Part shown: piece after piece, positions 1 to 5,215 of the stretch
How positions within the stretch are numbered: position 1 is the stretch's first letter
Layout: each line of letters begins with the position of its first letter
NCBI GenBank assembly: GCA_003242205.1
Contig: QGUR01000159.1
Coordinates: 1 to 10,260, forward strand
Direction: 5' to 3'
Length of the DNA: 10,260 nucleotides
From: Chloroflexota bacterium
Lineage (GTDB): Bacteria; Chloroflexota; Anaerolineae; Aggregatilineales; Phototrophicaceae
Notes under the pieces: generated by a model
What the model saw: only the letters and a program-made list of their open reading frames with translations
Databases searched by the model: none
What the model was told of the DNA's origin: nothing
Position numbers and translations under genes: made by a program

Positions 1-24
1 TAACCGAGTATAAACACACTCTAT

Positions 25-972
25 TTGCGGGGACGGTCCAGAGTGTATAAGAGACAAACGTATCTCGTCCCGAGTGATACGGCCACCGTTCTTGGCCAGC
101 ACGTCAAAAACAGCCGCAACTTAGGGCTGACCCTGCAACGATATGTGCCTCAGGAGGCGATTGACGAAACGGATCGCCTGAACGATCGCGGACGGTCAAT
201 CGGTAAAGAGCGCAATTTCTGGCTACAGGACATCTGCCGGGAATTTAAGCCCGATACTGCCTTGATTGAGAGCACATACCGGCGCTGGCTGGCAATGACC
301 GAAGGCGCAGCGCGGCTTACACTGGTCAGTCGTAGCCGCATGATTATCGGCCTGGGCGGTAAAGGCGCCTTGGAGCTTGGCATCACCCTGCACCCGGTGA
401 CCGGACTGCCCTACATTCCGGGCAGCGCTCTGAAAGGGCTGTGCCGCAATTACACGCTGTACTATATTGCCGCGGAGTCGGGCATTTCACTCGATCCCGC
501 AGCGGTAAAAGACCCTTCGGAAGCTGCTCGTCAGCTTGATGAACAGCTTACTGCGACGGCGAATTATGGGCTGAACATTCATCCTGAGTACGCTGCGCTT
601 TATCGGGCGCTATTCGGTAAGCAGGAGGAAGCAGGACAATGCGTCTTTTATGATGCAGTTATCCAGGACTTGCCTTCAGACCGGCCTCTGTTCGTACTCG
701 ATGTGATGACGCCGCATTTCCGTCAATATTACGAATCGAATGGCGCGACTGCTCCGCACGATGCAGACAACCCGAATCCGATTACTTACATCACGGTAAA
801 CGCAGGGATTATGTTTGCGTTTGCAGTCGGTAGCCGGCGTACAGCTCGTCAGGCCCCGACAGGCGATGCGCTCTACTTACTCGATCAAGCATTGCGGGAG
901 TGGGGCATCGGCGCGAAAACTGCAGCCGGTTACGGCCTCTTCAAGCGGGTGAAAGGGAAGAAGAGCGCCTAA
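25..972 (+). CDS. cmr6: Type III-B CRISPR RAMP protein Cmr6
   Basis: This is a subunit of the Cmr effector complex, a RAMP protein at the end of the Cas7-like backbone that binds crRNA and target RNA. The protein has 315 residues from TTG 25, within the usual Cmr6 size. The N-terminal part carries the family-like stretch RNLGLTLQRY (31-40). The RAMP core begins with IGLGGKGALELG (108-119), followed by the conserved LPYIPGSALKGLCR (128-141), and the C-terminal glycine-rich loop is GIGAKTAAGYGLF (294-306). The start is uncertain. TTG 25 is the first start after the in-frame stop at 1-3, but GTG 43 follows a purine-rich GGGGACGG (29-36) and would give 309 residues. The stop overlaps the next gene by one base, so it is probably cotranscribed with cmr genes left of the window. 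Base composition is more moderate than in the next gene. The family call is secure; the start is not. Confidence 0.93.
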   Translation: MRGRSRVYKRQTYLVPSDTATVLGQHVKNSRNLGLTLQRYVPQEAIDETDRLNDRGRSIGKERNFWLQDICREFKPDTALIESTYRRWLAMTEGAARLTLVSRSRMIIGLGGKGALELGITLHPVTGLPYIPGSALKGLCRNYTLYYIAAESGISLDPAAVKDPSEAARQLDEQLTATANYGLNIHPEYAALYRALFGKQEEAGQCVFYDAVIQDLPSDRPLFVLDVMTPHFRQYYESNGATAPHDADNPNPITYITVNAGIMFAFAVGSRRTARQAPTGDALYLLDQALREWGIGAKTAAGYGLFKRVKGKKSA

Positions 973-1775
973 TGCCCACCATCTACATCGCCACGTTGGG
1001 GCAGCGCCCGGAAGCCATCACTGTCGCCTTCGACCGCCTGCACGAGCAGTATCGTTACGAAGCGCTGGCCGTGCTGCATACCGAGCCGCATGTTTCTGCC
1101 ATTGCGCAGGCCTACAGCGATTTGCGCGCCGTGTGCGCCAGTGACTATCCGGACATTCCGACGCGCTTTCATGAGATCACGCATGTCGACGGCGAGCCGC
1201 TGATCGACATTAGCGACCAGCATTCGGCGGAAGCGTATTATCGCGGCGTGTTGCAGGTGTTGTACGAGTACAAACGCGACGGCTGGCTGCTTCATCTGAT
1301 GCTGGCGGGCGGGCGCAAGGCCATGAGCATCTACGCCATGCTCGCCGCCAGCGCGCTGTTCGAGCCGCCGCATGACCGCGTGTGGACGGTGCTTTCGCCT
1401 GAGGCCATGCTGGCGCAGCCGGGACAGTTTCACACACCGCCGGGCCTGCGCCAGCAGGTTCAGTTGGTCGACCTGCCGCTGCGTCCTGCGCGCATCGCGC
1501 CCGGCACGACGGTCGAGGCGCTGCTGGAACGGCCGCTCAGCCGCAGCCGCGCCTTTCTTGCCAAGCTGACGCCGGCGGAGCGCGATCTGGCCGAACTGCT
1601 GCGCCGCAATCCCTATGCCTCGAACGATCAACTGGGGCAACTGAGCAATAAGTCGGGACGCACGGTCGAAAACCAGTTGCGAACCATCTATGACAAAATG
1701 ATCGGCTTCCTTGACAAAGGCGAGTCGATTACTGATAAGCGTCAGGCCTTACTGGACATCTTGAGGGGGGAGTAA
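972..1775 (+). CDS. CARF protein (NE0113/TIGR02584 type) fused to LuxR-like HTH
   Basis: This is probably a cOA-sensing type III CRISPR accessory protein of 267 residues. The N-terminal CARF domain (about 1-170) has the family hallmarks: a first strand ending in ATLGQ (7-11), a DI at 79-80 in the position of the family's DIR-like motif, LLHLMLAGGRKAM (106-118) matching the LHxSIAGGRKTM signature, and a DRVWTVL strand (135-141). The C-terminal part (about 199-245) reads LTPAERDLAELL, then SGRTVENQLRTIYDKM, the pattern of a LuxR/GerE helix-turn-helix with its recognition helix at TVENQLRTIY. No HEPN RxxxxH or PD-(D/E)xK nuclease motif is visible. A cOA-controlled DNA-binding regulator is therefore the simplest reading. 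Because NCBI-type names for this CARF family include ring nuclease, cOA cleavage is an alternative or added role. ATG 972 overlaps the cmr6 stop by one base. Codons are very GC-rich (one sampled line, 1321-1380, is 42/60 GC). Confidence 0.85.
   Translation: MPTIYIATLGQRPEAITVAFDRLHEQYRYEALAVLHTEPHVSAIAQAYSDLRAVCASDYPDIPTRFHEITHVDGEPLIDISDQHSAEAYYRGVLQVLYEYKRDGWLLHLMLAGGRKAMSIYAMLAASALFEPPHDRVWTVLSPEAMLAQPGQFHTPPGLRQQVQLVDLPLRPARIAPGTTVEALLERPLSRSRAFLAKLTPAERDLAELLRRNPYASNDQLGQLSNKSGRTVENQLRTIYDKMIGFLDKGESITDKRQALLDILRGE
1763..1771 (+). promoter_or_regulatory. Strong ribosome binding site for the CARF-RelE gene
   Basis: The purine run GAGGGGGGA lies inside the last codons of the upstream CARF-HTH gene. 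Six bases separate it from the GTG at 1778. It fixes that GTG as the start, and it suggests that the toxin-like effector is translated independently rather than only by coupling. Confidence 0.7.
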
Positions 1776-1777
1776 AA

Positions 1778-2980
1778 GTGCTAAGCATTATCTCCACTGT
1801 TGGGACAACAGTTTTTGGCAGGTACGATTCGCCATTAGCTGTTGCGGTCAGAGACTTGGAAGCATCAAAGCCAAGCGACGCGGATATTGTACGGATTCTA
1901 AACAGCAATACCTTCCCAGGTTATGAAATCTATCGACAAGCACTTGCTGATCTTAAAGCAAAGAGCGTCGAGTTCCTGCGAAGAGCGAGTGCTGAAGTAA
2001 ACGCTATTGAAGGTATTCAAAACCAGCATAACGTTCCTCTGGGAAACGAATACTATTTCCTAGCCTCTCATACAGCTAGCGGCGCTCTAGCAGCTCGTGT
2101 CTTAGCAGACTTTTGCAACGAGCATTATCAGGCTAGCCGTTCAGAAGCTCGTTTGATTCAGCGTTTGCAAGTAACAGATGCACGTGGGTTTCGGCTGATC
2201 GGATTACCATACCTTATCCAGACTGTATACGGATTGCTGGAGGACGCCAGACAAAAACGCCTTATTGCGGTCCTAAATCCAACAGGCGGATTTAAAGCGG
2301 CTATTCCATATTTGACGCTTGTCGGTATGCTACGCCAGTCACAAGGCGTGGAAGTAAGCTGTATCCACGAGACATCCCATGAATTAATTACGCTTGCTGG
2401 CCTACCGGTTGCGCTCGATCTCGCCAACATTAAAAAAATTGAGCCATTACTAAGGGCATGTGAGGATGCCCAAGAAACAGGTATTGAGCGAGACAAACTT
2501 GCAAACGGCTTAGGTTTGAGTCGAAACCAGTTGATAGAGGAACATCCATTGTGGTCGTTGTTCGAGCAATTTGATAGCGACCACTACATTCTAAGCGGGC
2601 TTGGCAGTATCGCGCTCGCGGAACTTCGAGCTCGCGCCAAAGATCAGGAAGTCTGGCTTTCCAGACAAGCTGTAGAGCGGCTTGAAAAAGATTTCAAGCC
2701 TGGTTCTGAAGCGCGGCAAAATTTCGAGACTATTTTGAACCGCATAGGAAGTCCTGAAAATCGCGTTGACCCGTATCGACATACCTATAAAGGTAGCAAT
2801 TTTCCGGCGTATAAATATAAAGGGAACGAGCGCCTCTTTTATTATGAACACGAGGATGGATACATATTGATCCTCGAGTTAGCACAGCATATCAGTGACT
2901 TGGATTGGCGCTATGATCGCGTTCCTACTCAATTAACGGACTACGCTCCCTATCGACGTTGGCAAAGGACTGATCTGTAA
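1778..2980 (+). CDS. CARF-RelE fusion effector (Cami1-like)
   Basis: This is a predicted cOA-activated ribosome-dependent mRNA interferase of 400 residues, starting at GTG. The CARF domain of APE2256/TIGR02619 type (about 1-215) has STVGTTVF (6-13) and the ligand-loop motif NPTGGFKAAIPYL (167-179). A linker or winged-helix-like segment (about 235-285, DKLANGLGLSRNQL) follows. Residues about 290-385 resemble RelE/ParE toxins: a helix WLSRQAVERLEKDF, a helix ending FETILNRIG, then strands with YKYKGNERLFYYE and GYILILELAQH. K346, K348, R352, Y355/Y356 and H371 are candidate catalytic or RNA-contact residues. CARF, wHTH and RelE in this order is the architecture described as Cami1, whose RelE cuts mRNA on the ribosome after cOA binding. 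Two bases separate it from the upstream stop; csx15 overlaps its stop by one base. Base composition is clearly lower in GC than its neighbours (lines 1801 and 2761 are 30/60 and 24/60), suggesting separate acquisition. The CARF call is firm and the RelE call is good, by motif only. Confidence 0.85.
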   Translation: MLSIISTVGTTVFGRYDSPLAVAVRDLEASKPSDADIVRILNSNTFPGYEIYRQALADLKAKSVEFLRRASAEVNAIEGIQNQHNVPLGNEYYFLASHTASGALAARVLADFCNEHYQASRSEARLIQRLQVTDARGFRLIGLPYLIQTVYGLLEDARQKRLIAVLNPTGGFKAAIPYLTLVGMLRQSQGVEVSCIHETSHELITLAGLPVALDLANIKKIEPLLRACEDAQETGIERDKLANGLGLSRNQLIEEHPLWSLFEQFDSDHYILSGLGSIALAELRARAKDQEVWLSRQAVERLEKDFKPGSEARQNFETILNRIGSPENRVDPYRHTYKGSNFPAYKYKGNERLFYYEHEDGYILILELAQHISDLDWRYDRVPTQLTDYAPYRRWQRTDL

Positions 2981-3360
2981 TGATCATCCTCAATTTCGCA
3001 CACCCGCTAACGCCGCGCCAGCTTGAGCAGATCACCGCGTTGGTCGGCAGAGCGCCGGAACGGGTTCAGGATGTACGTACGCAGTTCGACCTGGAGCAGC
3101 CGTTCAGTCAACAGGTCGTTCGCCTGCTGGACGAGCTCAACATATCGCCGCAGGAGTGGCAGTTGGGCGGCTGGCTGATCGTCCTGCCGTCGCTCAACTA
3201 CGGCGCGGCGGTGCTGCTGGCTGAGTTGCACGGACGCATGGGGCATTTCCCGGCGATTCTACGCCTGCGCCCGGTGGCCGGGACGCTGGTGACAGAGTAT
3301 GACGTCGCGGAGATCATCAATTTGGAAACTGTACGGGCAGAAGCGCGTACCCGGCGGTAG
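2980..3360 (+). CDS. csx15: CRISPR-associated protein Csx15
   Basis: This small (126-residue) accessory protein belongs to type III CRISPR loci. The sequence has the pattern I recognise as Csx15: IILNFAHPLTPRQLEQI at the N-terminus, QFDLEQPFSQQV (35-46), the conserved central block PSLNYGAAVLLAELHGRMGHFP (70-91) and LRLRPV (94-99), and an EIINLE strand near the end. Csx15 has been grouped with candidate ring nucleases or cOA-binding proteins that damp type III signalling; the catalytic mechanism cannot be read from this sequence. ATG 2980 overlaps the stop of the CARF-RelE gene (TAATG), so translation is coupled. That places a likely antidote-type protein directly after the likely toxin. It is the last gene before the terminator. 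No membrane segment, signal peptide or nuclease signature is visible. Confidence 0.85.
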   Translation: MIILNFAHPLTPRQLEQITALVGRAPERVQDVRTQFDLEQPFSQQVVRLLDELNISPQEWQLGGWLIVLPSLNYGAAVLLAELHGRMGHFPAILRLRPVAGTLVTEYDVAEIINLETVRAEARTRR

Positions 3361-3391
3361 CGCGCCGCGGCCAGCATGAAGCTTTGCCGAC

Positions 3392-3429
3392 AAACGGGGA
3401 TGAGCAGTCCTGCTCATCCCCGTTTTTTT
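3392..3429 (+). terminator. Strong intrinsic terminator of the cas operon
   Basis: A perfect 15-bp stem (3392-3406 with 3411-3425) with a four-base loop GTCC is followed by a run of T to 3429. It ends the cmr6-CARF-CARF-csx15 transcript 31 bases after csx15. The stop codon of the converging monooxygenase gene lies within the T/A run (3428-3430), so the hairpin also separates the two converging transcripts. In the minus direction it has only a short T run. Confidence 0.93.
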
Positions 3430-3775
3430 ATCTGCCGTAGAAGCCCACGCTATCCGCCGGGGCCTGCGCGCGTTCATTCATGCCATAATCCCGAATTACA
3501 CCTGCCACGCGCAGGCGGTAATCCTCAAAAAGATGCTCCCGCCCGGCTCGTTGGGCTGCGCGATGCGCCTCAAGCTGCCGCCATTGTGCAATCGCCTGCT
3601 CGTCACGCCAGAATGAGAGTGAGAGGATTTTTCCCGGCTGGGACAGGCTTTCGAAGCGTTCAATCGAGATGAAGCCTTCAATTTCGTCGAGCAGCGGGCG
3701 CAGCCTGGCGGCGATATCCAGATATGCCTGCTTGCATTCAGCTTTCGGCGTCACTTCAAAGATGACAGCAATCAT
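3428..3775 (-). CDS. Antibiotic biosynthesis monooxygenase (ABM) domain protein
   Basis: This is a single-domain ABM-fold (dimeric alpha/beta barrel) protein of 115 residues. The pattern is typical: an N-terminal strand MIAVIFEVTP, helix YLDIAARLRPLLDEI, strand GFISIERFESL, then GKILSLSFWRDEQAIAQWR, HRAAQRAGR, and a C-terminal strand block RVAGVIRDYGMNERAQAPADS characteristic of this subgroup. Such proteins act as cofactor-free monooxygenases or as ligand- or quinone-handling proteins; the substrate here is unknown. Two upstream ATGs are possible. The chosen start (3775-3773) has AAGGAG (3787-3782) six bases upstream, while the ATG at 3781-3779 would abut that site. It is divergent from the ArsR-type regulator at 3905, which may control it. 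It converges on the cas operon terminator and shows no sign of belonging to it. Confidence 0.88.
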   Translation of the reverse strand: MIAVIFEVTPKAECKQAYLDIAARLRPLLDEIEGFISIERFESLSQPGKILSLSFWRDEQAIAQWRQLEAHRAAQRAGREHLFEDYRLRVAGVIRDYGMNERAQAPADSVGFYGR

Positions 3776-3827
3776 GGGCATCTCCTTGTTTACCGGACAC
3801 ACCATAGCACAACAGCGCGCAACTATG

Positions 3828-3845
3828 TTTCGGTATGTATCGAAA
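3828..3845. promoter_or_regulatory. Candidate operator (near-palindrome) between divergent genes
   Basis: The 18-base segment TTTCGGTATGTATCGAAA is symmetric at 7 of 9 base pairs, with perfect five-base outer arms (TTTCG/CGAAA). It lies midway in the 129-base gap between the ABM gene and the ArsR-type regulator gene. ArsR-type regulators bind such dyads to repress themselves and a divergent neighbour. Binding is inference; only the symmetry and position are seen. Confidence 0.5.
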
Positions 3846-3866
3846 TGTGAATGCGCCAGCTTGGGG

Positions 3867-3872
3867 TATGAT
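3867..3872 (+). promoter_or_regulatory. Possible -10 element for the ArsR gene
   Basis: TATGAT lies 33 bases before the regulator start and downstream of the near-palindrome at 3828-3845. No convincing -35 hexamer is found at the normal spacing, so this is a weak call. A regulator bound to the palindrome would cover the upstream promoter half. Confidence 0.3.
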
Positions 3873-3904
3873 GTGGAGGCCGCGATCTTTGAAGGGAGAG
3901 GCTT

Positions 3905-4600
3905 ATGTATGCGGAGCCGGACATTTCGACAATTGGAGCGCTCATCGGCGACCCGGCGCGGGCAGCGATCCTATCGGCATTGCTCGGCGGGCGCGCTCTT
4001 CCTGCCAGCGAACTTGCGTACCGGGCGCACGTTACGCCGCAAACAGCCAGCGGGCATCTGGCGAAACTGGTAGATGGAGGCTTGCTCAAGGTCAGGCGGA
4101 GCGGACGCCACCGCTATTACGAACTGAAAAATGCCGAAGTCGCAAGCGTGCTCGAAGCATTGGCGAGAATTTCTCCTCCGCCTCAGCCTCGCGCGAAGCA
4201 CCACTCGGAGGAGCACGAGAACCTGTGTTTTGCGCGCACCTGCTACGACCATCTCGCCGGGAAGGTCGGCGTGGCGCTGACACAGCGTCTGGTCGGGAAA
4301 GGGTTGCTGGCGGCTAATGAACAGGCGTTTTCGCTGACGGAGGCAGGCGCTCGCTGGCTTGAGTATTGGCAACTTGACGAGGGCCAGTTGCGTAAAGGCC
4401 GTAGGATGTTTGCCCGCGCCTGCCTCGACTGGAGCGAGCGGCAGGATCACCTTGCGGGCGCGCTCGGCGCGGCTCTCACGAACAGGCTGTTTGAACGGGG
4501 TTGGATTGCGCGTCTGCCGGGTACTCGCGCCGTGCGCCTGACTGATATTGGTCGTGCCGGGTTTCAGCGTGAGTTCGGCATCGACGTTGAACGGCTCTGA
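3905..4600 (+). CDS. ArsR-type winged-helix regulator with duplicated C-terminal module
   Basis: This predicted transcription repressor has 231 residues. The N-terminal winged helix (about 5-85) has DPARAAILSALLGG, a recognition region VTPQTASGHLAKLVDGGLL (43-61) and a wing VRRSGRHRYYEL. The C-terminal 130 residues are not in minimal ArsR/SmtB proteins. They contain two related segments, FARTCYDHLAGKVGVALTQRL (109-129) and FARACLDWSERQDHLAGALGAALTNRL (169-195), each followed by a short beta/turn block with LTEAG or LTDIG. This looks like an internal duplication. C108, C113 and C173 could sense metal or oxidant, but no standard ArsR metal-site motif (CxC) is present. The start at 3905 is supported by AGGGAGAG (3893-3900) four bases upstream. 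It is divergent from the ABM gene, and the DUF3995 gene follows after 40 bases. Its effector is unknown. Confidence 0.88.
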   Translation: MYAEPDISTIGALIGDPARAAILSALLGGRALPASELAYRAHVTPQTASGHLAKLVDGGLLKVRRSGRHRYYELKNAEVASVLEALARISPPPQPRAKHHSEEHENLCFARTCYDHLAGKVGVALTQRLVGKGLLAANEQAFSLTEAGARWLEYWQLDEGQLRKGRRMFARACLDWSERQDHLAGALGAALTNRLFERGWIARLPGTRAVRLTDIGRAGFQREFGIDVERL

Positions 4601-4640
4601 CAAACCGCGCCACTTCGCAGCGTCAATCCTCGGAGGTGAA

Positions 4641-5132
4641 GTGAAGTTGACCCAGAAAGCAGCAACCAGCCCGGCGCTAAAACGCACTGCCATCGCTGCC
4701 GCCTTATGGTCGTTCCTGTTCGCCCTTGCCAATCTCTATTGGGGGTTGGGCGGCGAAATTGGCCTCGAAACGCTGGGCGAGGGGATGAAAGCCATGGCGC
4801 AGGCGAGGGATCCGGCGCTGATGCTGGTCAACTGGGTCAGTGTCGTGGGCAAAATCATGCTGGGCGGGCTGGCGCTCGTACTCATCAGGCCGTGGAATAG
4901 CCGGCGCTTGCGCCGCCTGCTGCAAATCGCGACGTGGGCGGCGGGCCTCCTGCTGGCGCTCTATGGCCTCGGCAACGCGGTACAGCACGCGCTGATGCTA
5001 ATCGGGGCAATCGATATTGCCAGCCTGCTGGGATCGGTTTCCGCCGTGCGCTGGCATTTGTTCTTCTGGGATCCGGTGTGGCTACTGGGCGGGGTGCTGT
5101 TCCTGCTGGCAGCGCGGCAGTATTCGCGATAG
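4641..5132 (+). CDS. DUF3995-like four-helix membrane protein
   Basis: This is a small integral membrane protein of unknown function, 163 residues from GTG 4641. Four hydrophobic segments are visible at about 17-38, 61-82, 96-123 and 139-158. The first ends in NLYWGLGGEIG, the tryptophan/glycine motif typical of DUF3995. A basic loop (RPWNSRRLRRL, 83-93) lies between helices 2 and 3. GTG 4641 is preferred because GGAGG (4632-4636) is four bases upstream. The longer reading frame from 4548 would overlap the regulator gene and add a non-hydrophobic tail. It sits 40 bases after the ArsR-type gene and is probably in its operon, which links it to whatever that regulator senses. A terminator follows. 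Nothing in it points to a substrate. Confidence 0.82.
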   Translation: MKLTQKAATSPALKRTAIAAALWSFLFALANLYWGLGGEIGLETLGEGMKAMAQARDPALMLVNWVSVVGKIMLGGLALVLIRPWNSRRLRRLLQIATWAAGLLLALYGLGNAVQHALMLIGAIDIASLLGSVSAVRWHLFFWDPVWLLGGVLFLLAARQYSR

Positions 5133-5171
5133 CACGCATACCCACCTTTTTCTATGCCTGAGAACGATTAG

Positions 5172-5203
5172 ACGGGGCGGCCTCATGCAGGTCGCCCCGT
5201 TTT
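5172..5203 (+). terminator. Intrinsic terminator after the DUF3995 gene
   Basis: A 12-bp stem (5172-5183 with 5189-5200, one G-T wobble) with a five-base loop CATGC is followed by TTTT. It lies 39 bases after the DUF3995 stop and just before the end of the converging dehydrogenase gene. It is best oriented for the plus strand; on the minus strand no T run follows. Confidence 0.85.
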
Positions 5204-5215
5204 CAATTGCCGTGT

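Noticed and set aside
969..1640. Long open frame on the minus strand (223 codons)
   Set aside because: It is antisense to the CARF-HTH gene, has an arginine/glutamine-rich composition typical of shadow frames in GC-rich DNA, and shows no recognisable domain.
2980..3360. Csx15 gene as a standalone toxin or antitoxin of the ribbon-helix-helix type
   Set aside because: The length and conserved blocks fit Csx15 and there is no DNA-binding motif; the antidote idea is kept only as cOA damping.
1..3430. CRISPR array expected near cas genes
   Set aside because: No regularly spaced 28-37 base direct repeats are seen here or elsewhere in the window; the array must lie outside.
3376..3672. 98-codon plus-strand frame after csx15
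   Set aside because: It starts upstream of and runs through the cas operon terminator, and is antisense to the ABM gene; its product has no recognisable pattern.
4548..4640. Longer start for the DUF3995 protein
   Set aside because: It would overlap the regulator gene by 53 bases and lacks a ribosome binding site, whereas GTG 4641 has GGAGG upstream.
3971..4732. 253-codon minus-strand frame
   Set aside because: It covers the ArsR-type gene in antisense and runs into the DUF3995 gene; no family pattern or ribosome binding site supports it.
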